Positions 25,661 to 34,917 are shown, counted from the stretch's first letter. The stretch is 64,000 nucleotides of DNA from Devosia submarina (GCF_003056345.1 NZ_PYWB01000001.1:186001-250000); one strand, 5' to 3'. Notes: generated from the letters alone by a model not told the origin. Program-made: numbers and translations.

Positions 25661-26610
25661 GAAGGGCTCCGTTCGCGCAAGCGCGGATCAACCAAGGCAT
25701 AGGCAATATCGGTCAGAAGCATGGTTGCCGTCACCGCCAGAACCAGGATGATGGTCGCGCCCCGCACCAGCACAAGGTCGCGCTCGCCAATGGCAGTAAA
25801 GATCAGCCGCCCCAGGCCCGGCAGGTAGAAAACATTCTCGACAATGATCGTGCCCGTGATCAAAATCGCAAGCTGTAGCCCCAAAATGGTGAGCACCGGC
25901 AGCAAGGCATTGCGCACCCCATGACGCCAGATCGCCTCGCCCATGGTCAGCCCCTTGGCGCGTGCCGTGCGGATAAAGTCCTGCCCGCGCACATCCACCA
26001 ACGCCGTGCGCATCACCCGCGCCAGGATCGACGCCTGCGGCAGCGCCAGGGCAATACTGGGCAGCACCAGGCCGCGCAGCGCCAATAAAGGATTCTCGCT
26101 CCAGGGCGTAAAGCCGCCCGGCGGCAGCCAGCGCAGGGCCACGGCAAAAAGAAGGGTCAGCAACATGCCGAACCAGAAACTGGGAACGGCCACACCCATC
26201 TGGGCTAAGACCATTATGGAGGTATCCACGCCCTTGCCGCGCCAGCGTGCCGCGATGATCCCCAGCGGCAAGCCCACCAGAACGGAAAGGATCATGGCCA
26301 AGCCCGCCAGCGGCAGCGTCACGGCTAGCCGCTCCCAGATCAAACCGGCGACAGGCGCCTGCTGGGTATAGCTGGTGCCAAAATCACCCTGCAGCATGCC
26401 CCAAACCCAGCCGACGAACCGCTCATGCGCCGGCGCATCGAGCCCCAATTGCGTGCGCAGCACGGCGAGCTTTTCCGGCGTGGCTGATATGCCGAGGATG
26501 AACTGCGCCGGATCGCCTGGCAGCAGGTCCAGCAGGAAAAAAATCGCGAGCGCCGCCAGAAGCAGCGTTGCAGCAAAGCCAAGCGTACGGCGAAGGGCAA
26601 AAACGATCAA
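25657..26610 (-). CDS. Peptide ABC transporter permease, DppB type
   Basis: The 317-residue membrane protein matches DppB/OppB. The N-terminal helix is followed by LLPGDPAQFILGISATPEKLAVLRTQLGLD, the periplasmic loop typical of the family, then five further helices. The EAA motif FIRTARAKGLTMGEAIWRHGVRNALLPVLTILG is complete. ENVFYLPGLGRLIFTAIGERDLVLVRGATIILVLAVT is the conserved C-terminal block. Its stop overlaps the start of the DppC-like gene by four bases. A repeat-filled gap of 159 bases separates it from the binding-protein gene upstream, where transcript levels might be tuned. Confidence 0.93.
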   Translation of the reverse strand: MIVFALRRTLGFAATLLLAALAIFFLLDLLPGDPAQFILGISATPEKLAVLRTQLGLDAPAHERFVGWVWGMLQGDFGTSYTQQAPVAGLIWERLAVTLPLAGLAMILSVLVGLPLGIIAARWRGKGVDTSIMVLAQMGVAVPSFWFGMLLTLLFAVALRWLPPGGFTPWSENPLLALRGLVLPSIALALPQASILARVMRTALVDVRGQDFIRTARAKGLTMGEAIWRHGVRNALLPVLTILGLQLAILITGTIIVENVFYLPGLGRLIFTAIGERDLVLVRGATIILVLAVTATMLLTDIAYALVDPRLRERSPS

Positions 26611-26630
26611 ACAGCGGGCAGGGGCAAGGC

Positions 26631-26748
26631 ACCCCCCCTCCCATCCTTCCCGGCGAAGGGCAAGGTGCCGTTTAGAGCTGCTGCCCCTATCGGTATACAG
26701 TCACCGATCAGCACCTCCCCCCTTGTGGGGGAGGGTGGGAGGGGGGGG
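26631..26748. repeat. Family C inverted doublet inside the peptide transporter operon
   Basis: Left half starts ACCCCCCCTCCCATCC at 26631; right half ends GGGAGGGTGGGAGGGGGGG near 26748 and contains the hairpin CCTCCCCCC/GGGGGAGG. About 118 bases separate the ends. It fills the gap between the binding-protein and first permease genes. Confidence 0.75.
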
Positions 26749-26769
26749 CGTGCGGCGCTCAAACTGCGC

Positions 26770-28251
26770 CTATTCCGTCCAGCGAATATCCCGCAGCACC
26801 AATCCTTCGATAGGCGAATTCTGCCACATGCCGGTGAGCTTGGCGTTCCAGACACCCGTCTGCGCCAGCTCGAAGAGGTAGCCGTTGACGGCGTCATTGG
26901 CGAGGATCGTCTGCGCCTCGACAGCCAGTTCCTTGCGCCGCGCTTCATCGGTGGTGCCATTGAGTTCGGTGATCAGCGCCTGGAATTGCGGGTTGTCGTA
27001 GCCGAAGTAATAGTCCGGGTTGGCGTAATTGCCAATGTCGAACGGCTCCACATGGCTGATGATGGTCAGGTCGAAATCATTGTTGGTGTAGACCTCGTCC
27101 AGCCATTGCGCGAATTCCATGTTGATCAGCTCAAGCTTGATGCCCACTTCGGCGAACTGGCTGGCGATGATCTGCCCACTTAGCCGCGCATAGGCAACCG
27201 GCGGCAGCTTCAGCGTCGCGCTGAACCCATCGGGGAAGCCGGCTTCCGCCAGCAGAGCCTTGGCCTTTTCCACATCATGGGGATAGGTGCCGGTCAAATC
27301 CACATAATAGGGATTGTGCGGCGCAAAGGGTGCCCCGATGGGCGTGCCATAGCCATAAGTTGCACCATCAATGATCGCCTGCCGGTCAAGCGCATGAGCC
27401 ATGGCTTGCCGCACCTTGAGATTGTCGAAAGGCGGCTTGCGGTTGTTGGTCCCCAGGATCGTTTCGCCTTCGGTGGTCCCCACCAAAATCTGGTACTGCG
27501 GATTGCCTTCAAAAACACCAAGCGCTTCGGTTGCAAAATTGTTGGTGCCGTCCACATCGCCCGCAAGAAGGGCATTGGTCATGGTCGAGGTGTCGCTGAT
27601 AAACACATAGGTCGCCTTGCTCAGATGCACCGGCTCGCCCCAATAGGGGCCATAAGCCTCGAGCACGACGCGGCTGCCCTTGTTCCACTGCACAAAGGCA
27701 AAGGGCCCGGTCCCGATGGGCTCATTGGCATTATTGTCGGCGCTTTCGGGCGCCACAATCACCGCATCGCCGCGCCCCAAATCAAACAGGAATCGCCCAA
27801 CCACATGGTCCAGCGTCATCTCCACGGTGAGTGGATCGATCACTGTCATCGCCGTAATGGGCGTAAAGAATTCCTTGTGCGCATTGACGCTGTCTTCGGC
27901 TAGGATGCGTTCAAAGGTGAACTTGACGTCTTCCGCATCAAATGCGGTGCCATCATGGAAGGTCACGCCTTCTGCGAGCTTGAAGGTATAGGTCAGCTGG
28001 TCGGGAGAAATGGTCCATTCCCGCGCAAGGCCCGGTTGCACCTCCCCGTTCTGGTCGATCCGGGTCAGTCCCTCGAAAATGTTCTGGTACACGACAATGT
28101 CGATGGCCTCGGCCGCGCCAGCCGTAGGGTCAAGAATCGGTGGCTCCAGCGCCACGCCGATGCGCACTTCGCTCGGCTGCGCCAGTGCCGTTCCCGCCAT
28201 TGCGCCTGCAAGCGCTAGAGCCAGGCCCAGCGACTTCATCAGATTGGTCAT
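26770..28251 (-). CDS. Peptide ABC transporter substrate-binding protein
   Basis: The 493-residue protein is a periplasmic SBP family 5 (DppA/OppA-like) receptor. The Sec signal is MTNLMKSLGLALALAGAMAGTALAQ. The signature region lies near residue 70-110, ending in SPDQLTYTFKLAEGVTFHDGTAFDAEDVKFTFERIL, with EPIGTGPFAFVQWNKG and VRQAMAHALDRQAIIDGATYGYG further on. It delivers peptides or a similar solute to the permeases encoded downstream. As first gene of the operon it is followed by a palindromic doublet, a place where mRNA is often cut so that the binding protein is made in excess; this is inference. No specificity can be read from sequence. Confidence 0.93.
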   Translation of the reverse strand: MTNLMKSLGLALALAGAMAGTALAQPSEVRIGVALEPPILDPTAGAAEAIDIVVYQNIFEGLTRIDQNGEVQPGLAREWTISPDQLTYTFKLAEGVTFHDGTAFDAEDVKFTFERILAEDSVNAHKEFFTPITAMTVIDPLTVEMTLDHVVGRFLFDLGRGDAVIVAPESADNNANEPIGTGPFAFVQWNKGSRVVLEAYGPYWGEPVHLSKATYVFISDTSTMTNALLAGDVDGTNNFATEALGVFEGNPQYQILVGTTEGETILGTNNRKPPFDNLKVRQAMAHALDRQAIIDGATYGYGTPIGAPFAPHNPYYVDLTGTYPHDVEKAKALLAEAGFPDGFSATLKLPPVAYARLSGQIIASQFAEVGIKLELINMEFAQWLDEVYTNNDFDLTIISHVEPFDIGNYANPDYYFGYDNPQFQALITELNGTTDEARRKELAVEAQTILANDAVNGYLFELAQTGVWNAKLTGMWQNSPIEGLVLRDIRWTE

Positions 28252-28404
28252 CGATTATCCCCCAGACTGCCCAATTGCGGCATCATATAGGGCAGGGCCA
28301 CTAACATGGCAGCGGCCTTCCCTGTTATACTTTCCTACGATCCGCCAGCCCCGTAGCAAGAATGACCGGAAAATGACTTCGCCAAGGCGGGGCGTTGCAC
28401 GCCC

Positions 28405-30978
28405 TTATTCTGCTACGCCCGATGACGTCTGGTCTTCCACCTGATCGGCCGGGATGATGAGGGTGAACAACAGGCCACGTTCGCCCGCCGGATCAACCGA
28501 CAGCGAGAAGGTATTGACCGCCAGCAGCGAGCGGGTGAGCGCCAGTCCCACGCTGGAGCGTACTGGCGCCAGCGCCTTGCCATCGCGCCCCACGCCATCG
28601 CGGAACACGACGAAGCGTTCCGCCATGTCGACGGCATTGCTCGAGCTGTCCCGCACATGCACCGATATGCTGCCATCTTCCTCGAGCTTGGCCGAGATCA
28701 CCACGGCGCCGCCCGTGGGGCTCTGGTCCACCGCACTAGCCAGAAGGTTCAGCACAGCCTGTTCCAGCGAGGCCTGGTCGGCCGTGATCCGGGGCAAGCT
28801 CTCCGAGATCGCGTTGCGCAGGATCACGCGGGCGCTATTGGCCTGGTGGCGGATGCGCAGAACGCAGCTCTCTAGCAGTGATGTCAGATTGATGCTGGCC
28901 CGCTGCGGCAAATACCGCCCGTCCCGCAGCCGGGCATAATTGTCCAGCTCATCGATCAGCGCTGCAATGTCCTGCCCGGCCGCAGCGATATCCTGCGCAT
29001 AGCCTTCGAACGGCTTGTCCTGCTGCCCGCCAAAGGCCTGCGAGCGCAGCAATTCAGCAAAGCCGATAATGGTGTTGAGCGGCCGCCGCACGCCTCGGCT
29101 GATCCGCGCCAGAAGCGCCGGATCGGCTTCGGCTGGCGCGGCAATCCGGGCCGGCACGGCATCACGCCCGCGCACAAAGCCGAAATAATTGGTGACGACA
29201 CCGGCCTGTCCCTGCGCAAACAGGACGATCTCGGCATTGCCCCCTTGCGCATGCAGGCTCAGATAAGGCCGCTCGCTTTCAGCGAACCGCGCTGGACGCT
29301 CCAGGAACTCCCGCAGGGCCGGCACTTCGCGCGGAGCGATCAATGTAGACAGCGCCTTGCCTTCCAGCGGCCCACCAGCATTCAGCAGATTGGCCGCCCG
29401 TGGCGTAACGGCGCTAAGAACACCAGTGCGCGTGGCTTCAAAGAACCCATCGCCGCGCAGATCCGCCGCCGTCTGCGCAAAGGCCCGAACGGCCGCTTCA
29501 TGCCCGGTGCGCACCTCGGTAGCGCTGGCCGACAGCATCAGGGCAGGGCGCCCCTGCCAGGAAATGGATTGCAGCCGCGCCGTTACCGGCACCAGCGTTC
29601 CGTCGCGCTGCACCAGGTGATTGACTGGCCCAGCCTCTTGTCCTTCCGGCCCTGCTGCGGGAAAAACCGCCGCCAGGCCCGCTTCACGCAGCGCCTCCAC
29701 CGAATGGTAGCCCACCATCTCGGTGATCGCCCGATTGGCAAACAGCACCTGCTGGTCGCGGAACACCAGGATGCCCAAGGGCAAGCGGTTCAGCACCAGC
29801 GTTTCGCCGCCCAGATTAATCAGCGCTCCACCACGCTGCGGCTCGCTTACGGCTCGCGGCGGTGGTGACAACTCGCCCACGCGATCGTTGAGAATGCGCG
29901 ATAGCTCGTCGAAATTGTAGCGCGAGACGCGCTCAACTGCCTCGACGTCCTCGGCCGCCTCCGGCTCAGAGGCGTCGGGCTCCGGAGCCGCTTCAGTGTC
30001 AACCGCGCCATCGCCATCAAGCGCTGCCACATCCTCCAGGTCCGCTTCAGCCTCGGTGATGGCCGCATCGGTTGAGGTCAGGTCGGGCAGGGCAGTTGCG
30101 CCTTCAAAATTATCATCCGCATCGGTCAACGGAGTATAAAGCGCGCCATCCGATGCCAACTGATCCACCAGCCGGCTCAACCGGCTCGTGCCGGGCTGCG
30201 GCTCGCTCGTTTCGGTCGGCTGTGCCTGGGGCTCTTCATCGCCTTCATCCGCTGGCATATCAGCAGGCCCGCTCGGCTCGACAGCCTCTTCGGGTTGGGC
30301 AGAATCACCTTCTGCGTCACGCCAATTCTCGAGTTCGCGCTGGTAAGACTCATCCGCAGGAGTAACCGCCTCCGTCTCGTCTACGGACGATATCAGCTCA
30401 TCGCCATGCTCTTGCGGCGCAGCCAATTGCTCCAAGGACGGCTCAACCAAAGGCGGCAGCTTGTGCGGCTCGGGCTCCTGAACCGGCTCAACCTGCGGCA
30501 CTTCCGCAAACACGGGCTCTGAAGCGGGCAGTGATTCCTCAGCTCCAGCCGGCTCCTGCACCTCGACGGGCTTAGGCTCTGCCATCGCGCCCATTTGCCG
30601 CGCCGCGTCCATGATCTCCGGCGCAATCGGATCAACCGCAACAATCAGCAGTGCGAGATTACCATCTTCCCACACCAGCGGCGTTGTGGCGCAGGTGCTC
30701 GATGCCGGCTTGTCGCCCGCCAAGAACTGGATGCGGGCAAGGCTGGTACGCCCGGGCGAGCCCAGCCGGATATTGCGCGCCACCTGGCCTCTAATCGGAA
30801 CCGCGAGGGCGGCGCGTCTAAGCCCGTTTTTCTTGAGTTTTGCCAGAAACAGATCCGCTGCCGGATTGCACCACAACAGCGTCTCGCCATCGGCGGACCA
30901 CAGCCAAGCGGGACGCGAATCCGACCCGTGCTGCTGCACGCGGCGGGCGCTTGGCGATGTGATCCAGTCACCGTCCAT
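28405..30978 (-). CDS. PAS-containing histidine kinase homologue with degenerate catalytic core
   Basis: This 857-residue protein has an N-terminal PAS-like domain (WLWSADGETLLWCNPAADLF), a long acidic, Pro/Glu-rich linker (about residues 130-350), two PAS-like domains (about 390-490 and 500-605), a dimerisation helix pair (620-690) and a kinase-like C-terminal domain (700-845). The H box reads ISRGVRRPLNTIIGFAELL, so the phospho-accepting His is Arg628. The N-box Asn is Ser748 and the G1 glycines are lost (VRDSSSNAVD). It therefore cannot work as an ordinary kinase and probably acts as a scaffold or allosteric sensor, as DivL does in Caulobacter with a Tyr at this place. No response regulator is adjacent and no membrane helix is seen. 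Confidence 0.85.
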   Translation of the reverse strand: MDGDWITSPSARRVQQHGSDSRPAWLWSADGETLLWCNPAADLFLAKLKKNGLRRAALAVPIRGQVARNIRLGSPGRTSLARIQFLAGDKPASSTCATTPLVWEDGNLALLIVAVDPIAPEIMDAARQMGAMAEPKPVEVQEPAGAEESLPASEPVFAEVPQVEPVQEPEPHKLPPLVEPSLEQLAAPQEHGDELISSVDETEAVTPADESYQRELENWRDAEGDSAQPEEAVEPSGPADMPADEGDEEPQAQPTETSEPQPGTSRLSRLVDQLASDGALYTPLTDADDNFEGATALPDLTSTDAAITEAEADLEDVAALDGDGAVDTEAAPEPDASEPEAAEDVEAVERVSRYNFDELSRILNDRVGELSPPPRAVSEPQRGGALINLGGETLVLNRLPLGILVFRDQQVLFANRAITEMVGYHSVEALREAGLAAVFPAAGPEGQEAGPVNHLVQRDGTLVPVTARLQSISWQGRPALMLSASATEVRTGHEAAVRAFAQTAADLRGDGFFEATRTGVLSAVTPRAANLLNAGGPLEGKALSTLIAPREVPALREFLERPARFAESERPYLSLHAQGGNAEIVLFAQGQAGVVTNYFGFVRGRDAVPARIAAPAEADPALLARISRGVRRPLNTIIGFAELLRSQAFGGQQDKPFEGYAQDIAAAGQDIAALIDELDNYARLRDGRYLPQRASINLTSLLESCVLRIRHQANSARVILRNAISESLPRITADQASLEQAVLNLLASAVDQSPTGGAVVISAKLEEDGSISVHVRDSSSNAVDMAERFVVFRDGVGRDGKALAPVRSSVGLALTRSLLAVNTFSLSVDPAGERGLLFTLIIPADQVEDQTSSGVAE

Positions 30979-31228
30979 CTAAAACTCAACTACTCCGTCA
31001 CGCGGTCACCGCAAAAGCGTGCCATTTCGGCACAATTGCTGCGCCACCTTTAGGACTTCTTCAATACCGCTCCGGCTGCGCAGGGTCCAGCAAAGCCCGC
31101 ATTTGCGGTGTGTTGATGTGCCTGCATGGTTAAATCGCCACCATGCAGCCTTTGCCAGGCAAGTCATTGAGGGAAATCCGCCTGCGGATTAGCCGCCATT
31201 TGTGTTTTAACAAGGACGAAATCGGTGC

Positions 31229-31257
31229 TTGTCATTGCCGATTTATCGCCCTATGTT
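31229..31257 (+). promoter_or_regulatory. Probable sigma-70 promoter of tRNA-His
   Basis: A -35 box TTGTCA (31229-31234) and a -10 box TATGTT (31252-31257) are separated by 17 bases, about 46 bases upstream of the mature tRNA. The rest of the 325-base gap 30979-31303 shows no gene. Confidence 0.5.
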
Positions 31258-31303
31258 CCGCCCGCTTTCGGAGCGCGCCGCAAGGGCCCTCCCAAACGCA
31301 GAT

Positions 31304-31380
31304 GCCGCCTTAGCTCAGTTGGTTAGAGCGCTAGATTGTGGATCTAGAGGTCCCCCGTTCAATCCGGGGAGGCGGTACCA
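31304..31380 (+). tRNA. tRNA-His (anticodon GTG)
   Basis: All four arms fold cleanly. The acceptor stem GCCGCCT/AGGCGGT begins with a G-T pair, the anticodon stem is CTAGA/TCTAG with loop TTGTGGA (anticodon at 31338-31340), and the T arm is CCCCG/CGGGG with TTCAATC. CCA is encoded. The discriminator base is A73 and the base before position 1 is T, so the usual G-1:C73 identity pair of tRNA-His is absent, as known for many Alphaproteobacteria. Confidence 0.97.
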
Positions 31381-31392
31381 CTTCCCACCAGA

Positions 31393-33219
31393 TCATTGGG
31401 TAAGCCGCAGCGCCGAGATATTGCGGGCAATCTGCTGAAACGCCTCTTTGAGCTCGTCACCGTTCTCGGCAGCGTAATAATTGGCCGGCTCGGTGGCGCA
31501 GTAAGCCATGATGTTAGCGGCCGGGGTGCCATTGCCGATATCGAAACCTACCGTATAGACGGTTATTTTTGCTGTACGCATGGCGTCGCAATAAGCCTTG
31601 GCTTGAACATAGGGTGCGCCGTTGTGGGCAATGTTGGCGTGCCGCATGGCGGAACTGCCGATATTGGAATCACGCGACAGCACGCCATCGAAATGCACCG
31701 TGTTGAAGTCGCCGTCGGTCATGATGATGGCAACCTTCAAGGTTTCCTTGTCACCATAGGGAGCCGGCTGCGCATTTTCCCAAACATAACCGAACTTGGG
31801 CGACAGCATGTACCAGCTCCAAAGGATACCCAGGCTGCCCGCAGTGGTGCCGGTCGCTGGCAGCTCATCAATGGCTTTGACGAGGTCAGCTTTGCGGTCC
31901 GTCAGCGGAATGATGGCACTGCTTGGACAATCGCGATCCGGTGGATAGTTCCGGCCAACAAGCGTGGTGGTCGGCGGCTGGTCGTTGAGAGCGTTGGGCC
32001 CCGCGCGCTCGGTTACGCAGTTAGTAACCTCCGCGATGTTTTGCGTGCGCGCTTGCGTGGGGTAAACAAGAAAGCCGCAGCCCTCGCTGGCATTTTGCCA
32101 GGTACAATGCATCTTGCCCGTTCCCGCCACATAGCTGCCGCCACCGCCTGCCGACGCGCCGTTCAGGATCAGTGTGTTGGCGGTGACATCGCTGACCAGG
32201 AAAGCGTTTCCGTTCAGCCCCGTCATGCCCTGTACGTCCGAGAACGCGACATAGTCGTTGTTCTTGAAGCCATGCTGGTTAGATGTGACCTGCGGCGTGC
32301 AATTGGGTCTGAGGCATTTCACCACCGTGCCGCTGCCATAATAGCTCGCGTACCATACGGCAGACGTGCCACTTAGCGTGAAGGTATCAGTAGAGACATT
32401 CTGTACCTGAAAAGCGCTGTTGTTGACGTGGCCGAAATTGAAGCCGCTGACATTGGAGATAAAAACCCACTCGCCGTTCTTGAAGCCATGCCGCGATGAA
32501 GTGACCTTGACTGGGCTTGAATTGCTCAAAGCGCTGATCGGCTTGCTCGATCCGCTAGCCCAATTGATGTCGCTGATCGGTTTGCCTGCGCGAATAGGCC
32601 CACGCAGCGCGGTGGCATACTTGCCGCCATTCACTGCCTGGGAATAGGGAACCAGAGCGATTTTAGCGCTGATCTCACCGCGGTTGTTTTGCAGAATGAC
32701 GTCCACCAAATCCTTGGCGGCGACCTTGAGATCTCTGATGCGTGAGCCGCCCATCGAGCCGGTAACGTCCAGGGACAGCGAAACCTCCAAATTCACCGAA
32801 CCTTGTATCGCCTCGGCGCTGAAGGCCGATTTGAGTTCATTCACGCCAACAAGGCTCACGAACATGGTGGGCATGGTGAATTCGCCGCTAAAGAACAGCC
32901 TGCCGGTTTCAAGATCAATGCTGCTTCTGTCGACCTTGGCCGCAATGCGGGAATCGCCAATCCGGTCGATGACGATGGCCTCTGCCCTTTGCCGCAGCGA
33001 TTCTTCCGTGACGCCGCGCTCATTGATTTCCGGCTGCAAGGCAAGCACCGCGGCATCAAGCGCGATTTGCGCACGACTGCGCGCCTGCTGGAGCGCCACA
33101 TAGTCCACCACGGCGCCGCTGAGCGCCACCAGGACAATGGCCATAACCCCAAAGATTACGGCAAACGCGCCGCCTTCATCACGCCGGAAGCGTACCACCA
33201 GTTCGAAAAAGCGACGCAT
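31393..33219 (-). CDS. TadG-like pilus/VWA protein with duplicated beta-repeat insertion
   Basis: The 608-residue protein opens with a short basic segment and the TadE/TadG-type helix RDEGGAFAVIFGVMAIVLVALSGAVVDYVALQQARSRAQ. A von Willebrand A domain follows with MIDAS motif LDVTGSMGGSR (Asp151) and, much later, IIMTDGDFNTVHF. Between these lie two homologous blocks of about 60 residues (about 235-300 and 308-368), built on HGFKNGEWVFISNVSGF and HGFKNNDYVAFSDVQGMTGLNG. Their pattern resembles the FCCH-type beta repeat found in E1 enzymes and some phage tail proteins. Members are secreted or inner-membrane-anchored surface proteins, often part of Flp pilus loci, but no tad cluster is here. The start MRRFFELVVRF was chosen over an ATG 16 codons upstream. 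Confidence 0.85.
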   Translation of the reverse strand: MRRFFELVVRFRRDEGGAFAVIFGVMAIVLVALSGAVVDYVALQQARSRAQIALDAAVLALQPEINERGVTEESLRQRAEAIVIDRIGDSRIAAKVDRSSIDLETGRLFFSGEFTMPTMFVSLVGVNELKSAFSAEAIQGSVNLEVSLSLDVTGSMGGSRIRDLKVAAKDLVDVILQNNRGEISAKIALVPYSQAVNGGKYATALRGPIRAGKPISDINWASGSSKPISALSNSSPVKVTSSRHGFKNGEWVFISNVSGFNFGHVNNSAFQVQNVSTDTFTLSGTSAVWYASYYGSGTVVKCLRPNCTPQVTSNQHGFKNNDYVAFSDVQGMTGLNGNAFLVSDVTANTLILNGASAGGGGSYVAGTGKMHCTWQNASEGCGFLVYPTQARTQNIAEVTNCVTERAGPNALNDQPPTTTLVGRNYPPDRDCPSSAIIPLTDRKADLVKAIDELPATGTTAGSLGILWSWYMLSPKFGYVWENAQPAPYGDKETLKVAIIMTDGDFNTVHFDGVLSRDSNIGSSAMRHANIAHNGAPYVQAKAYCDAMRTAKITVYTVGFDIGNGTPAANIMAYCATEPANYYAAENGDELKEAFQQIARNISALRLTQ

Positions 33220-33282
33220 TGCAGTCCACCATAGTCGGCTGGCCCAGACTGGAGCCGCGCCGACCATGTCGGAAAAACCTTA

Positions 33283-33906
33283 TCAAAAGACCACGACTTT
33301 GGTGTTGATTTGCACCCGCGCATAAAGGTCTATGACGTCGTCATTGGTCATGCGGATGCAGCCCGAGGACACGTTCTGCCCGATGCTCCAGGGCTCGGTC
33401 GTGCCATGAATGCGATAAAGCGTGGAACCGAGATACAGCGCCCGTGCGCCGAGCGGATTGTCGAGTCCGCCCTTCATATGGCGCGGCAGATCGGGCCGGC
33501 GGCGCAGCATTTCGGCCGGCGGCGTCCAGCTCGGCCACTCCGCCTTGCGCGTCACCCGATGGGTGCCACCCCATTCAAAGCCTGATTTGGCAACGCCGAT
33601 CCCGTAGCGCAGCGCCCGTCCGTCGCCGAGCACGAAATAAAGGAAATGGGCCGTGGTATCGACCACAATGGTGCCGCTGCGCTCGCGCGTTTCGTAGCGC
33701 ACGACCTGACGCAGGAACACGGGATCGACCTGCATATTGGCATACAGGGCAAGGCCATGCCTTGGCTTGTTGGGCGGCACGATGGTGATGCCCGGCGGTG
33801 GCCGGAAGCGCCAGCCGGGCTCAAGGCCCTGCGCCTGGGCCGGGATCATGCTCGTCGCCAGGAGAACAAGCGCCATGGCGCTCCGAACCACCATACCAAG
33901 TTTCAT
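33283..33906 (-). CDS. L,D-transpeptidase (YkuD domain)
   Basis: The 207-residue protein has a signal peptide (MKLGMVVRSAMALVLLATSMIPAQAQ) and a YkuD catalytic domain. The active-site region is YRIHGTTEPWSIGQNVSSGCIRMTNDDVIDLYARV, with the conserved His and the Ser-x-Gly-Cys-x-Arg nucleophile motif. RSGTIVVDTTAHFLYFVLGDGRALRYGIGV is the family's opening strand pair. Such enzymes make 3-3 crosslinks in peptidoglycan or attach proteins to it in the periplasm, and Hyphomicrobiales carry many copies. It is encoded 63 bases upstream of the TadG-like gene on the same strand, so the two may share a transcript. No separate peptidoglycan-binding domain is present. Confidence 0.92.
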   Translation of the reverse strand: MKLGMVVRSAMALVLLATSMIPAQAQGLEPGWRFRPPPGITIVPPNKPRHGLALYANMQVDPVFLRQVVRYETRERSGTIVVDTTAHFLYFVLGDGRALRYGIGVAKSGFEWGGTHRVTRKAEWPSWTPPAEMLRRRPDLPRHMKGGLDNPLGARALYLGSTLYRIHGTTEPWSIGQNVSSGCIRMTNDDVIDLYARVQINTKVVVF

Positions 33907-34091
33907 TCCGATCGCCTCGCTCTGTTAGCCGCCCAATTGGGCTAGTTCTGGCGCCCATGGTGCGCCGCAAAAAGGCAAGGAGCGGTGAAGCCGGTTGGTT
34001 AAGCCATTGCAGATGCTGATGGTTAGCGCAGCGCTAAGATTGCGTTGAATCTAGCTGCGGGGTAGATCGGAGGAGAGGGGACATTATCGCC

Positions 34092-34724
34092 ATGACCATC
34101 ACCGCTGCAGCACCTGACGCCTTGCCCCGCTGCCCCTGGGCCGGCGATGATCCGCTTTACCAGCACTATCATGACAATGAATGGGGTCGGCCAGTCACCT
34201 CGGACACAAGGCTCTTTGAAAAGATCTGCCTTGAAGGCTTTCAGTCTGGCCTTTCCTGGATCACCATTCTGCGCAAGCGGGAGCGCTTCCGCGAAGTGTT
34301 CCACCGCTTTGACATACCCAAGGTCGCCGCCATGACCGAAGTCGATATAGAAACGCTTCTGGGTGATCCCGGTATTATCCGGCATCGCGGCAAGATCGCC
34401 GCAACCATCAACAACGCCAAACGCGCCTTGGCTGTTCAGGAGGAGTTCGGCTCCCTTGCGGCCTATTTCTGGCCCTTCGAAACCGCTCCCGAGCACCGAC
34501 CAAGCGATCTGAGCTGGGACAACCTGCGCAAGCTTGCACAAACTGAAGGCTCGGTGCGCCTCAGCAAGGACCTTCGCAAGCGCGGCTTTGCCTTTGTCGG
34601 CCCCACCACCTGCTACGCCTTTATGCAGGCCATGGGCCTGGTGAACGACCATGTGGAAAACTGCTTCTGCCGCGCAGATGCCGAGGCCGAGCGCAACGCG
34701 CTGGTCCGCCCCATAAGGTCCTGA
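34092..34724 (+). CDS. tag: DNA-3-methyladenine glycosylase I
   Basis: Tag removes 3-methyladenine from alkylated DNA, starting base excision repair. The 210-residue protein begins with the zinc-site and active-site region RCPWAGDDPLYQHYHDNEWGRPV, where the Cys and His are zinc ligands and Glu is in the base pocket. Next come LFEKICLEGFQSGLSWITILRKRERFREVF and IIRHRGKIAATINNAKR. GFAFVGPTTCYAFMQAMGLVNDHVENCFCR closes the protein and supplies the remaining His and Cys zinc ligands. All key residues are there. It is a single gene, followed by a 355-base gap. Confidence 0.96.
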   Translation: MTITAAAPDALPRCPWAGDDPLYQHYHDNEWGRPVTSDTRLFEKICLEGFQSGLSWITILRKRERFREVFHRFDIPKVAAMTEVDIETLLGDPGIIRHRGKIAATINNAKRALAVQEEFGSLAAYFWPFETAPEHRPSDLSWDNLRKLAQTEGSVRLSKDLRKRGFAFVGPTTCYAFMQAMGLVNDHVENCFCRADAEAERNALVRPIRS

Positions 34725-34857
34725 CCCCGGCCCGCCCTGTTGCGCGCCAGCCACAGCTCGCCCGATCTGCGACATCCCGCCACATCTACGCTTGCGGATC
34801 ACGAAGTCGCGAGCTAAAAGAGCCACGTCCACAACGCCAACCCGAGGGAGGCACTCC

Positions 34858-34917
34858 ATGACTGTAATGCTCGTGCTCCCCAACGGTTCTAAATCGCGAC
34901 ATTGCGTCTGGGGTTAA
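34858..34917 (+). CDS. Possible 19-codon leader-like peptide
   Basis: The frame encodes MTVMLVLPNGSKSRHCVWG and stops with TAA. GAGGGAGG lies 6-14 bases before the ATG, a better ribosome-binding site than most genes here have. It lies in the otherwise empty 355-base gap between tag and the small protein at 35080, upstream of hisS. It has one His and no run of one amino acid, so it is not a classical attenuation peptide. Its reality is uncertain. Confidence 0.3.
   Translation: MTVMLVLPNGSKSRHCVWG

Noticed and set aside
31381-31392. tRNA gene as an integration site for a genomic island
   Set aside because: No integrase gene lies nearby and no second copy of the tRNA 3' end was seen; the adjacent genes look chromosomal.
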